Assembly: GCA_029448655.1 (NCBI GenBank)
Contig: JACCLO010000021.1
Coordinates: forward strand, 124,001 to 188,000
From: Wolfiporia cocos
Lineage: Eukaryota > Basidiomycota > Agaricomycetes > Polyporales > Phaeolaceae
Length of the DNA: 64,000 nucleotides
Direction: 5' to 3'
The notes under the pieces are model-generated. The model did no database searches. It saw only the letters and a list, made by a program, of their open reading frames with translations, and was not told the DNA's origin. The position numbers were made by a program, and so were the translations under genes. The first letter of the stretch is position 1; each line of letters opens with the position of its first letter. Below are positions 19,948 to 31,585 of the stretch, in pieces.

Positions 19948-21597
19948 CACTACTGGTGGCCCAAGATGCGTTCAGACATTTGCCAGTACGTCAAGGCTTG
20001 TATCAAGTGCCAGGCCACTAAGCCGGACCGATCCAAACGTGCGGCTCCACTCAACCCGAACCCGACTCCAGCACACAATTGGGAGAACATTTCCGTAGAC
20101 ATGATCACGGGACTCCCCACTTCCAAGGGTCGCGACGCGATAATTGTAGTAGTAGACATGAAGTCGAAGGACTATATAGCTGTACCAACAACAACTAAAC
20201 TATCGGCCGAAGGATGGGCCAACATATTCGTAGATAAAGTATATGCACAACACGGACTACCAAATAAAATATTTAGTGACAGAGGACCACAATTTGTATC
20301 AGAATTCATAAAGGACGTATATCGTAGACTAGGCATACAGGGAAACCCGAGTACCGTGTTCCACCCACAGACAGACGGGCAAACGGAACGTATGAACCAG
20401 GAACTCGAGGTCTACCTTAGATTATTTATTAACGATACTCATACGAACTGGCCGGACTTACTCCCGCTGGCAAGCTTTGTGTACAAGACACACGTACACA
20501 GTAGCACGGGATATAGTCCCTTTTACCTTACGCACGGATACCACCCCTTCACAGGTGTAGAGGCGCCGGAACAAGAAGAGGGGGTAGCACGGGACTGGGT
20601 CGAACACATGCACACGATATCCAAACTCGCTTCACAGAACCTGGAGAAAGCTAAGCTACGCATGAAAGAGTACTACGATAGGAAACGGGCATCACCACTA
20701 TCGTACTCTGAAGGCGACTTGGTCTGGGTCGACGGCCGCAACATAAACATGGGCCACCCAACCAAGAAGCTTGACTCCAAGCGGTTTGGACCGTACAAGG
20801 TCACCAAAAAGGTCGGACACGGAGCATACGAACTAGACCTCCCCGCAGACATGCGCGGGATACACCCAGTATTCAACGAGGTCTTACTCCTACCATACAC
20901 ACCGCCCGCCTTCCCCAATCAAGATCACAGTAAAGTGACGGAAAGCAATGACGCTCGCAGGCCTCTCAAGATCCTCAAATCCAGGGAAGACCGAGGGCGA
21001 GTCGAGCTAGAAGTCGAGTGGTCTGACGGGACCAAGACATGGGAACGAAAACGTGGGTTGGACCATTACCAAGAGCTTGTCACGAAATTCTTCGAAGCTA
21101 GACCATCCACTCCAGGCAACCAGTGGAAAAACCGAAACACTGGCTGGGACCACTCTGAAACTAAATGGGATCCAGAGTGGGAGGACTTCGAACGAAAAGC
21201 TCAGGAAATGGGGCTCAGAGAAAACCCGAAGGAGTTCATTATATACGACGACATAGACACCACGCTTCTAGTCAAGGGCAGCATACCCTTCTACGCCTAT
21301 GACAAGAAGCTCGTCGGTCATAACTTCTGGTTCTCTCATCCACGCACACGGGTCGTACAATACGGAATACGAGTCGGACAACCAATAGAATCCACTATAC
21401 CTGAGTCGAAAGGATACTGGATCTATCCGGTTCTAAACACTCTCCAACTCGCAAACCCACACATTTGCAAAAAAACCGTAGACCACCCGTGCCATGTTGA
21501 CCAAACTATGTACAAAGTGATTGCTGGGCGTGGGGACACGCAGCTAGAAGAGGGGGTACTGTCACAAGCCGATTTTCTCCAACTTGCTTGCGACTAG
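19948..21597 (+). pseudogene. pol: End of element 2 pol: integrase and C-terminal extension
   Basis: Continues in the same frame (first ATG 19966). It has zinc finger cysteines CIKCQ, then the integrase core with Asp in SVDMITGLP, Asp in SDRGPQF and Glu in QTDGQTER. A GPY module (FGPYKVTKKVGHGAYEL) follows, then a poorly conserved chromodomain-like stretch (LEVEWSDGTKTWE). The last 130 or so residues, including IPFYAYDKKLVGHNFWFSH, match nothing I recognise. The ORF runs into the start of the 3' LTR, covering the polypurine tract. Confidence 0.88.
21547..21556 (+). other. Polypurine tract of element 2
   Basis: AGAAGAGGGGG-type tract three bases before the TGTCACAAG start of the 3' LTR. It lies within the last codons of pol. 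Confidence 0.8.
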
Positions 21598-21849
21598 GAA
21601 CAACCCTTATCTTATCTAAGCGCCCGCCTATACATCACGTGCAAGGACCCCGAACACCCCACACGTGCTTATACAGACCCCGGACACTCTTCTCTCGACT
21701 CTACCCCTAGGATAGGGTTACCACGGACTATTAGCTTACGTAATACTATACAGTAGCCAAACATGTACAAACAGTCAGATAGCATATATACCAGCCAGAC
21801 GAGCAGGGAACACCCCAGACTCGTCTTGGCCTTTGTTGCCTTGAGTAGC
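21560..21849 (+). repeat. 3' LTR of element 2, left part
   Basis: First 290 bp of the 3' LTR, matching 12682-12811 joined to 13906 onwards. It preserves the empty site for the solo LTR at 12812. It stops at GTAGC, the target duplication of element 3. Confidence 0.93.
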
Positions 21850-22380
21850 TGTCACAGATTTTCCTAAGCTAACGCTTATTTTCCCACAATTTTCCCTAAC
21901 GTTCTACAATTTCTATGTCAATTGTCTCACTTAGCTCTAACTTAACTAGTTCCATAAGTACCTATACGTCACATGTACCAACACCGTTCCGACACACCGA
22001 TCTTATCTCCATCTTATCTAGATAGCAATCCCCTTATCTAATCACACGTAGTAAGATAACCAAGACTCACGTCACAAGACCAAGTAGATAGTCTTACTCA
22101 TCGCGCGTCAGCACGATGACATATCCCGACCGGGCTATTACTCAGCCTTGGTCCACTTTATCACATGCCCGTAGCCACGGTGTCCGGGGTCTGTCCCCCA
22201 GTATTAGGAGTCCTGCTACGCATGTATATAAACCCTACTCTGAGTCGCTTAGGACTCAGACTAGTTCATTTTATCGACTACTGCTATTAGCCCCCCAAGC
22301 TATTAGCTTCTTACCTCTGCTTATCACCCTTGTAACACGTCCTACAAAGGCCTCAACAACATATAAGTAAGTTTGTGTCA
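21850..22380 (+). repeat. 5' LTR of element 3
   Basis: 531 bp, starts TGTCACAGATTTTCC, ends GTTTGTGTCA. TATA context CATGTATATAAACC is near 22221. It pairs with 33552-34607, which is 534 bp after removal of its inserted solo LTR and one target copy. Confidence 0.93.
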
Positions 22381-22988
22381 TCTGAACTAGTCTTCTTTAC
22401 GCCCCCCGGCCGTCAGGCCCTGGGGCGGTAGTGGCTGTTTTGTTTTCTGCTTTAGGCGGGTCGTCGTGCGCACAATTTTTTTGTAGATGTTTCGGTTTGG
22501 GATCTGGGGATAATGCCGACGCCTAGGCTTAAGGGCCAGCGCTGCTCTCTGAAAAGAGGTGGCGCTGTTACCTGTCTGCGAACCGCTGCCAACCCATGGG
22601 TGATACCCAGACCGGCATGTTCAAAGGCGGGGGCTTATGATCCAGGCCCAAGGATCTGGCTTTGCCTTTACAGCAGCCCAAGCCCGCGGCTAGCGACCAC
22701 GTCGAAAGACAACCCCGTGATCTTTTGATACGGTGGTGGTGCGCAGCAACCCACGGTGTCCTCAGCTGAAGCCATGGTTAATCACCCGGGGTGAAATACC
22801 CCGAACGGTATGTCTGGCCGGGGTAGGTCCCCCACGCCATTTGTATCCTGATTCTTCCGGCTGCGCTTAGAGAGAAGCCAGTACGACGCCGACATCACCA
22901 ACGTAGTTTATTGCGCACGACCGACTTCAAGACCGCCCGCTTGTTCCACTTTTAGATACAAGTATTCTGATCTAGGTTATCCATAGCC
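22381..22988 (+). other. Untranslated leader of element 3
   Basis: About 600 bp with no convincing ORF. A two-part hairpin is at 22537-22567: outer stem CAGCGC/GCGCTG, inner stem CTCT/AGAG, loop CTGAAA. It shares GAAAAGAGGTGG with the leader hairpin of element 2, so a common RNA role (packaging or dimerisation) is possible but unproven. Confidence 0.55.
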
Positions 22989-23927
22989 ATGCCAGCCGAT
23001 CGATTCCACGAGTCCGCCAAGAAGATTGAGCACCGCCTCAATCACCCCGTGCGCCTCATGCGCACCAAGCGAGAACAGGAAGCAGCTGAGAAGCTTCCTC
23101 CGCGTAAGATGGTAGTCACCAACACGGCAACCGGCCAACCGGAAATTTGGGACATCAAACCCAAGACGGCGAAGGAGGTCCGCCACCTTCACGTCACTCC
23201 CAAGTACAAGGGTCCGAAATGGAACCCTGCCGACCCTGTACCCAAACATACGGTACATCTCACAACAGAAGACCGACAGCGACTTCTAGACGAACGACAC
23301 AGGAAGGCCGACGCTGATCGGATAGCCGCGGAGTTACACCGAGCCCAGCGCGCCCACGAGCGACGCTTGGAAAGTGTAGCCGAGCAGGCGTATCTCGACA
23401 GGGTCATCAAAGACTATCCGGGATACCATCCTACCCCGGTCACGCCCGCCTCCCTTCTAGACAGGGTCCTAGCACCCGAAGTAGCGGCACGCATTGCCAA
23501 GGAGATAAGACTCGAGCCCGAATGGGTTGAGGAACATTTCCATTTACTACCCGACGACACCGACAGGGAACGCGTGTGTATTACATACGCCAAGTACCAG
23601 TGGGCCTTGCGCCTACTACCTATCCTGGAGGAAGTCACGCGCATCCTCGGCAAATTATACTGCCTAATCCTAAACTGTCACTCCCCCTTTTACAAAGAAG
23701 AAGACAGCCAAACCGTCGTGAATCAAATCCGAGCCTATCGGAAGTTTCACGACGCCTTCTTCCAGGCAACCTTATACGGGAGGGTCTCCAACAAGGAGTT
23801 ACAGCAGATCGAGAGAGACGCCAACGCCATCCGCAAGTACCTTCGGAATGGCAAAACGTTAGACGGTAGCATACGTAGTGCTGTACGTGGCTTAGCCGCT
23901 CTTAAGTTCACTTTCCCAGACTTGTAA
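22989..23927 (+). CDS. Accessory ORF of element 3, upstream of gag, unknown function
   Basis: 312 codons, intact, from ATG 22989, between the 5' LTR and gag. Ty3/gypsy elements normally have nothing but leader here. The N-terminal 100 residues are basic (HPVRLMRTKREQEAAEKLPP). Residues about 93-135 form a charged helix (TTEDRQRLLDERHRKADADR, then ELHRAQRAHERRLES), probably coiled coil. A second half with LLPILEEVTRILGKLYCLIL looks folded. No signal peptide, zinc motif or enzyme signature is visible. Gag starts 176 nt downstream and would need splicing, reinitiation or a separate mRNA. It lacks the stops seen in gag and pol of this copy. I cannot assign a family. Confidence 0.75.
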   Translation: MPADRFHESAKKIEHRLNHPVRLMRTKREQEAAEKLPPRKMVVTNTATGQPEIWDIKPKTAKEVRHLHVTPKYKGPKWNPADPVPKHTVHLTTEDRQRLLDERHRKADADRIAAELHRAQRAHERRLESVAEQAYLDRVIKDYPGYHPTPVTPASLLDRVLAPEVAARIAKEIRLEPEWVEEHFHLLPDDTDRERVCITYAKYQWALRLLPILEEVTRILGKLYCLILNCHSPFYKEEDSQTVVNQIRAYRKFHDAFFQATLYGRVSNKELQQIERDANAIRKYLRNGKTLDGSIRSAVRGLAALKFTFPDL

Positions 23928-24103
23928 TATCATCGCCTGACAAGGCTTTGTTATCGGAATCATACGCCTGACAAGGTGTGATCGCATCAACAAACTGGCA
24001 TCAACACATGGCATAAGACGGACCGAAGATTTCTTCTTCCATTCTTTTTAGGAAACTTCCGCAAGACAAATGAATTTATAGGCTTATCTTGATTCGAACA
24101 GAC
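23928..24103 (+). promoter_or_regulatory. Spacer before gag with repeat and candidate splice acceptor
   Basis: CGCCTGACAAGG occurs twice, about 30 bp apart (around 23935 and 23966). A pyrimidine run, TTCTTCTTCCATTCTTTTTAG, ends at 24051 and looks like a strong 3' splice site 52 nt before the gag ATG. Splicing from the leader to this site would bypass the accessory ORF. This is inference only. Confidence 0.4.
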
Positions 24104-24623
24104 ATGTCCGAATCCGAATCCAGCATCAACACTCCCACGCGCCCACAAGTGACCGCTCCGTCAGGATCGGCACCTCCTCCTCTCGGTGCTCGCACCACCG
24201 CACCCGCTCCCACGTCCGTACGAACCAGAAGGGTCTTAGCACCTGTGTTCGCCAACCAAGATGTAGTGGCGGAAGAACAATTCCCCGCCACCACTGAAAG
24301 GGTCGTTCCCGCCAACCCCACGCTGCCAACCGAATTCGGCAGCTACATCTCTCTCCCAAACGTCTGGATCCGGGAAATCGAATACCCGGAACAATCAATC
24401 CTCCGAGAATGTCTCTTAGACGGAGTCCCAGAGCAGGCCCATGATGACCTCACCGACACCGTCCAAGCAATCTACAACGGCATCTCACCGGTCCTGAACG
24501 CCGCCGCCGACATGACCGACGACTCGATGCTCCGCCTGAAAAGGCAGCTCGACTCACGGTTCAAAGCGGTCTTCAGCCGGATGGACGATATTCGGACATA
24601 TACGCGAAGCCTCACCTCGAGGA

Positions 24624-25320
24624 TGACGCAGATACTCACAACCTCTTGTGCAAGCTGACGACATGGCTGAGAACCGCTGTAAGGGGACTGGAAGGGCCAT
24701 AAGGCAGGTCCACCAGACTAGCGGTTTGTAAAGGAGCACAGCGTCGCATGGCGAAACCTTGAAGATGGTCAACTAAGACCAGAGGTAACGTCGCATGCAA
24801 GAGAGCACGCAAGGCCATGGGCATAAGGGGTACTAGACCCAATAGTCGAGATTAACTGTTCTGGGCGTAAGTCCCAGAACGCATAAGGTATATATACATG
24901 GACTGGACCAGTAACTACTAGGGTCACCCTAAAGTAATGGTCTGTGCGCCAGTAATGGACACAGGTCACATGTAGCAGAGACGTCACAAGACCTGGACCC
25001 TAAGGGCCCAGGTTGGAAGACCTAAGTACTAGGTTCATCACCATAGATACAAAGGGGAGTGTGGCGTTAGTCATAATGTGGCGCTAGCTGTAAGGCTAAC
25101 GCCGGTAAGGCCGGAGCGCTAAGGTCAGGTGCCTACACTGAGATAACGCTGGCTAGGAGATACCTACTATCTAATCTATAAGGTCACGTGACCGCCTGGC
25201 AAGGGAGGTACTAGAGACGGGGCTAATGGGGCGCGGACTATGGGTGCGGGCAGAGGTTTGAGGCCTAAAGAAAGGCGAAAAGATATACCTGCTGCCTAGT
25301 CAACGGTAAATACCGTGACA
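24624..25320 (-). mobile_element. Solo LTR in gag of element 3, target duplication GAGGA
   Basis: Plus-strand ends are TGACGCAGATAC and ATACCGTGACA. GAGGA flanks at 24619-24623 and 25321-25325. On the minus strand it starts TGTCACGG, and CATGTATATATACC (rc of about 24886-24900) is the TATA region. It brings a stop into gag at 24656-24658. It is related in part to the solo LTR at 33761-34277. Confidence 0.9.
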
Positions 25321-25411
25321 GAGGATCTCAGCGTTGGAGCAAAACGCGACACGACCCACAGCCCCCGCAAGCACCTCCGGAGGCTTATTCGGTACACGCG
25401 GCCCTAGTGGG

Positions 25412-27202
25412 TGACACAGATCTACTGTGGGACTCACCACCTATTGGTTGAGGGAATAGGCGACTGAGTAGCAGACCAGCGCAGTAGGATATGAGAGGTT
25501 ATTCTACGGCGCAAGCCGAGAATAACAGAACTAAGGATTAGTGGCGTCTAGCCAGGTCCTTATCTACATGTGTGACGGGAGGGCACATGCTACTAGCTAG
25601 TACTGCCTTACCGGGTTATGTGGCTTTGCCAAGTGGCGAAGCTTATCTTATCTACTGTTTATGGACTCTACATAGAATGGCCGTGGCTGGCCCTAATGGC
25701 CGAACCAATCGTATGAGAGGGATTATGTCTTATTGTTGTGATAACGCGGGCGCAGCCCGGGTATAGAGGAAGCCGGTTGCCGGATACCGTGTGTTACGGT
25801 TATTTTGACTTTTCGAATATCAACAGAACTCACCACCGGGCGAATACGATACAGGGACTTGTTGCGCAACCAGCCCCCTGGCTACTCGTGATCTTACTGG
25901 GCGCATCCCCAGTTGTACTAGTCTATAGGGCTCGTTTCATCTTTGGCAGATCCAACCCTGCCACTGTTTCATGTTCATCGTTTTTTAGCTGACAGATGGC
26001 GTTCAACCGCCATCATTCCTATCTATCGTCTCGATATATCACTCCATACTTATCAGACGTTTGGGACTATAGCGTAGATAGTATCGGTGACATCTGGGAC
26101 GGACTTGACCCCTAAAACCTAGCGTAGTATAAAAACTCATGTACTTATCGTCGAGGCTCTTCAGCTCGACCTTGTTGTATAAACAAGAAGTCTTATACTC
26201 GTTCTCAAAACGTAGGAAACTACGCTCAGTACTTCTCACTCGAGCAATCAAACGACTAAGTCCTCGAAGTGCACACTGACTTCTCGGACTTAGGCGAGTC
26301 TTATATTCTATTCGACTCGCACTTGAACAGATTATATCCTCTAACGCGTATTGGATATTAACCGATCTCCTAAGGACTTCACTTAGGACCCGAAAGCATC
26401 TAACGAGTATTTGCCTTGCATACGGCAACGTGCCTACGTGCAGAAGAACGATCTATATTCGCGACTCGAATATACGAACGGGTATTCGACCCGTAACACC
26501 GTGAGGTATAATGGCGATTGGCCGTGCTTCGTTGGATGACCAAGGCGAGGTGCCGAGGTCGTTATGCCATTGGACGGGTAGTACCGTGGCATGTGTTACA
26601 GCCCGGTCCGGATGGTTACCGGGGCATGTGTTGGACTTAGCCGTGAGGCGAGGTCCGGTGTTTGGGCAACGCCGTGATGGCAGAAGCCCGGGACTTGGAG
26701 AACGCCAAGTCCATGGGAGGCCAAGGAGGCCGTGACCTATAGCGATATTGCCTTGTTGCTAATATAGTGCTATTTGGCCGTGTTGCCATTATTATGCGAA
26801 GGCGTGGCGCGCCTGAGGTGCCATTGTGATCAAGGATCTTATGGCGTGTGGGAAGCCGGTGAGGCCGACCCAATAGTACAAGGTCGTGAGGCACTGTTTG
26901 TACGTGTGGACATTATTATGCGAGCGTGCCACGCTCGGCCTATCATTATGATCTAAGATCTTATGACGTGGCTGGTCTTGCTCTGACGGGCGAGACCTAT
27001 GACGTAGCTGTAGTGTTGCTATTGGACCGGAAGGTACCGTAGCATTATGTAAGCTGGTCATGTGGTTGATAAGCCCAGTTAAGAGCTTGTCGTGTGGCAA
27101 TGGGAGTTAACCCGTAGATAACTTGTAGTTAGACGTATAAATTCCGGATAAATTGCTATAATCATAGGAAAAATGCTGTAAGCCCCAGATAAATCTGTGA
27201 CA
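25412..27202 (-). mobile_element. Solo LTR in gag of element 3, target duplication GTGGG
   Basis: Plus-strand ends are TGACACAGATCTAC and AAATCTGTGACA. GTGGG flanks at 25407-25411 and 27203-27207. It is the inverted counterpart of the solo LTR at 12812-13900. The net length is 1079 bp once the insert at 25792-26498 and its duplication are removed. Confidence 0.93.
25792..26498. mobile_element. Solo LTR nested in the previous one, target duplication CCGTG
   Basis: Starts TGTTACGG and ends CCGTAACA, with CCGTG at 25787-25791 and 26499-26503. The empty site is visible in the sister LTR near 13520. It is a different family from all others in the window, which start TGTCAC. Orientation is unclear. 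This is the fourth nesting level: element 2, element 3, LTR, LTR. Confidence 0.92.
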
Positions 27203-28315
27203 GTGGGCCAAGTCAACAAGACTTTGATGCTCTCCTAGCTTGGGTAAATAAACTCGAGCAACAACCAACCGCCACAGCCCCTACGACCCAGGCAACTGGG
27301 CAAACATTCGTCATGAGACAGAAAGCGACGCCTCCACCCCAATTTTCTGGCGAAGGCAGCAAGGTTTCGGTCCGGGAATGGCTCCGCAAGTGCATCATGT
27401 ACTTCAGAGTCGCCGGGATCACAGACGATCGCGAACGCATCGTCCACGCCCTGCAGCATCTGTCAGGATCGGCCTTCGATTACCAAGAGGCACTGATCCG
27501 GGACTCGGCAAACCCCAGCAAGTCGCTGGGCAAATGGGAAGACTTCGAAGCCCAAATGGAGCGGGTATACAGAAAGAAAACAGATGAGGAAATCGCGCGC
27601 AAGGAGATCGAGACCTACTTTGGTCTCGAAGGAAAAAAGAAAGCCGCCGCCAACTTCTACTCATACGCGGAGCGCCTGAGGCAACTTGCCAAAAAGGCCA
27701 AGACAGAGAACTCCACCTTGATGGAGAAACTGAAGGAAGTCATGCCTGAAAAGGTCAAAGACGCCTTCGCACTCGCCAAAGTCTTCGGTAACAAGATCCC
27801 TACCGAATGGGAACTATACCTGGACCAAGCAATTGGCATCCACAAGGAGGTCTACCGCGACCAAATCAGCGGCTCTATATTCACAATGACGGAGGAGAAG
27901 GAGAAGAAGACCGCGAGCTCAGGAGGAAAGAGCTCGCACACTATCACGAAGGAGATGCAAACCAGTTCCAAGGGAACCAGCGGTGGCGCCTCAGCAGGCA
28001 ACCAGAAGATCCCCGAGGGGTCTGTCCCCGGCACTGTCCTGAAAAGGATCAAAGCTGGAAAAATGTACTATTGGGCTCCGCCCCGTAAGTGCAACTTCTG
28101 CGGCAGAGACAACTGCCAGTCAGGAGGCACCAGGTGCAACTGGAAGCCTGCCACTTCCGCCAGAACGACATCATCAACTACCATCACCAAGACCACCACG
28201 GCACCGGCAGCCGGAGGTGGTAACAAACCAAAAGGACGACACATCCGGGAAATAGTACGCGAGTACTTCGTCCCGGACGACGAAGAGGCTACCCCCGCAG
28301 CCACCGTGGGAGCCA

Positions 28316-30061
28316 TTGTACATTCAACCGCGCACATCGAGGAGGTTCCTGAAGAACCCAAAGGGAGCCTATCCCCCCTATCCTCACTCACGCCCTCGCC
28401 CGAAGGGTCATACAGCTTCCTCTCTTCAGGAGGGAAGTCGGGTTTTTTTTCGAAGGTCGCATGTGAAAGCTTGCTCATGTACGACCCAATCCTGTGATAC
28501 CACCGCATCAGAGAGTATAAATCATATTTATAACAATAACGCGCGTGACACGTCGGCTTCATTCAGCATCGACATAACTCTCTGGGTATATGGAACATCA
28601 ACGCAAGCCCTAGCTCTCATCGACAGTGGCGCCTCGATAAGCGTCATCGACACAAAGTTCGTTGAGAAAAACCGAATGACAGTCAGTCCTGCCGAACCGC
28701 CAATAATCGTAAGAAATGCGGACGGTAGTGAAAACTCCTACGGAAGAATTGACAAACAAGTCAAGGCTTACGTCCAACATGGGGACCACAAGGAAACCAT
28801 TAGATTCTATATCATGGATCTAGGCAAACAGGAGGTAATATTGGGACACGACTGGCTAGTCAAGCATAATCCACACTTCGACTGGAAGCAAGGAAAAATG
28901 GATTACTCCCGGTGCATGGAAGCAGGAAAATGCATCCATACTAGGAAACATAAAAAACCATCGTCAGAAGAGCCAGCGGAGCTCGGCGAAGAGGAGCACT
29001 TCCTCTGGGAACTTCCTATGGACGAAATAGGCAAGGAAGACCCAATTAATCCGTTTGTCAATTGGGTGACAACCCTAGATGACACGAATGAAGCCATTTT
29101 GGCAGAACTGGTCACTGAGATACTGTCTCTTGACAAAGAGACGGAAATAAGTGACGGCTCCACTGAAAAGTGGAAGTCACTAATTCCCAAAGAGTATCAG
29201 GAATTCGGACCCACGGTTTTTTCGCACAAAGCATCCGACAGGATGCCAACACGAAAGAAGTATGATCATGCCATCGATATCAAAGAAGGCGTGACGCTCC
29301 CAAAAGCGGCTAAACCATACCCTATGTCACCAGGAGAACGAAACTCCTTAGATGAGTGGATCGACGAAGAACTCCGCAAAGGTTATATCCAACCAAGTCA
29401 ATCCCCATTCGCCAGCCCCGTCTTTTTCGTTAAAAAGAAGGACGGTGGCCTCAGAATGGTTGTCGATTACCGGAAACTGAACGAAATAACAGTACAAAAC
29501 AAATACCCAATTCCTCGGATTTCTGATCTCATCGATCAGTTATCCTCCGCCTCCATCTTTACAAAAATAGATTTGAGGTGGGGATACAACAATGTCTGCA
29601 TTAAGGAAGGCAACGAATGGAAGACCGCTTTTATTACTCATCGCGGTCTCTATGAAGCCACGGTAATGTACTTCGGTTTCTGCAACGCACCCGGCACATT
29701 CCAAGCAATGATGAACGATGTACTCAAGGACTTTATCCAAACGGGTAAAGTCATCGTATACCTTGACGACATCTTAATCTTCGGGAATGACTTGAAGGAG
29801 CATCGAGCAATCGTAAAAGGAGTCCTAAAAAGACTCCAAGAGTGCGACCTCTTTGCCAAACCGGAAAAATGTTTCTTTGAACAAAGTTCGATCGAATACC
29901 TCGGACTTATCATCTCCAAAAATAAAATCAAGATGGACCCAACGAAATATTCCAGAGTTCAGGACTGGCCACAACCGTGCAAAGTAAAAGAAGTCCAAGC
30001 ATTTTTGGGATTTGCCAACTTCTACAGGAGGTTTATCCAAGACTTCTCGAGATTGGCCTGA
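28316..30061 (+). pseudogene. pol: Pol of element 3, first part: protease and RT
   Basis: The frame opens before 28316 and overlaps the end of gag. The biological start is likely a frameshift near 28439-28450, so the N-terminal residues from 28316 may not be translated. Protease: ALIDSGASISVID. RT: FASPVFFVKKKDGGLRMVVD, KIDLRWGY, then VIVYLDDILIF near 29750. It ends at TGA 30059-30061 in FYRRFIQDFSRLA; element 1 has an arginine codon there. Sequence 28575-28600 has TGG where element 1 has its TAG. Confidence 0.9.
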
Positions 30062-30922
30062 CCACTCACTCAGCTCACCAAAAAGGACCAGAAATGGACC
30101 TGGGGTGATAAGGAAAATAGCGCATTTGAGACCCTGAAAAGGGCCTTCACAACCGCGCCCGTTCTACGCATTCCAGACCAAGACTCTCCATTCCGAATCG
30201 AATCCGATGCATCGGATTTCGCAACAGGCGCCGTCTTATCGCAACTTGATTCTTCTGATAAGAAGTATCACCCAGTCACGTACTATTCTAAGACCATGTC
30301 AGCGCCCGAACGGAATTACGAGATATACGACAAAGAACTTCTCGCCATTATTCGAGCACTCGAAGAATGGAGGCATTATCTCGAAGGTCACAAACTGGAA
30401 TTTGAAATATGGACAGATCACGCAAACCTGACCTATTTCAAAACTGCGCAAAAACTCACACGGAGACAGGCAAGATGGGCCTTATACCTCACAAGATTCA
30501 ACTTCAAGTTGTATCACAAACCAGGAAAGACAATGCTAACAGCAGACCCTCTGTCCAGGCGTCCAGATCATGAAGAAGGGGTGGAACTCGATAACAGGGA
30601 TCAGATTCTTCTGAAACCAGAATTTTTCGCTACGGAATTCGCCGTCCGAGCAATCGAGGCCTCTCATCAGCCATCAGCTGATCAACAAAATGATACGTCA
30701 CTCCTAGAGAGCATCCGTTTAGCACTACGTAATGATCAAGTAACCAAGGGCTACAAAGACCTTCTCTCATCAGGCCCCAGGGAATTCAAGAAAGATCTCC
30801 AGAAATGGAACTTCGAGAACGGTCTTCTCCTCCATCGAGGGAAGATTTACGTACCAGACATTCGAGTACTATGTGACCAAGTGCTATCAATGCACCATGA
30901 CCACCCGTCCGCAGGACATTAC
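30062..30922 (+). pseudogene. pol: Pol of element 3, second part: RNase H and start of integrase
   Basis: 287 codons in the same frame as the preceding part. RNase H motifs: IESDASDFATGAVL, YDKELLAIIRALEEW and IWTDHANL, then the tether and the first histidines of the integrase zinc finger (HHDHPSAGHY). It is cut by the solo LTR at 30923. The first ATG in this piece is at 30296. Confidence 0.9.
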
Positions 30923-31580
30923 TGTCACAAGAAATAATTTGTGATTTTTCCCTTATTTTTGCGCTTTTTATTCCGATTTTTAGGCTTGTTAGACCGACGC
31001 TGGAGGTATCACGTGCATAGGTAGATAAGCCTTCATCTTATCTCGCTATCTCTACAGGTCACGTTGTTTCGTTTTGAGTCACGGTAGTTACCTCGTCACA
31101 TGGACGTTATCTAGTTACCTACTGTAGGCACATGATCCTGATGCGCACAGACCGTCACTTTAGGGTAGACAAAAGGTCTTTAGCTAGAGGTCTCCTACAT
31201 GTATATATACTGGCGACGTCTGAGGATACTCCTCAGACTTAAGATTTTGGCCTAGGGGGCGTGTCCCCTGGTCACCTCTTTCAAATCCCTCTGCTGCTTG
31301 TCTTCGCGTGCAGGGTCCTTGACGACAAAGCCTGCTGCGTCCTACTTGGGCGTGGGGGCTTCTATTCATTGCATCCACCTTGTCTATTCTCTATTACTTG
31401 CTAGTCTGGGGGCGTGCCGGTACACTCATGGGTCGGTACCTCAGGCAATACGGCAGGACCTCTCAATAGAGGTGCCTTCTTGTTCTCCGCCATATGGAGG
31501 GTGGGGGGCTATTGGAGATAGGATAGGGCGGATATAGGAGTTCCCCGTTAGGACGGGTGGCACGGATGGTTTCCGTGTCA
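30923..31580 (+). mobile_element. Solo LTR in the integrase of element 3, target duplication ATTAC
   Basis: Starts TGTCACAAGAAATAATTTG and ends GTTTCCGTGTCA. ATTAC flanks at 30918-30922 and 31581-31585. TATA context CATGTATATATACTGG is at about 31197. The pol frame resumes exactly after the second ATTAC. Confidence 0.93.
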
Positions 31581-31585
31581 ATTAC

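Larger units (their letters stand above)
24104..28497 (+). pseudogene. gag: Gag of element 3, split by two solo LTRs
   Basis: Pieces 24104-24623, 25326-25411 and 27208-28497 join in one frame (1896 nt, 631 aa), taking one copy of each target duplication. The start is ATG 24104 (MSESESSINTP). The middle matches element 1 Gag (QKATPPPQFSGEGS, then LRKCIMYF). The C-terminal knuckle is CX2CX4CX6C (about 28089-28140). The 3' end has GGG followed by eight T (28439-28450), where element 1 has GGG plus six T. With eight T, pol is in the +1 and not the -1 frame. The small piece 25326-25411 shows that the two LTRs entered about 86 bp apart. Confidence 0.9.

Noticed and set aside
24656..25372. First guess that the insertion in gag was bounded by GCAAGC
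   Set aside because: The ends were not TG...CA and the gag frame failed. The boundary at 24624/25320 with GAGGA gives proper LTR ends and a continuous gag.
28316..28440. Start of element 3 pol at 28316 as the true protein start
   Set aside because: This part overlaps gag in another frame with no homology. The match to element 1 pol begins only after the T run near 28450.
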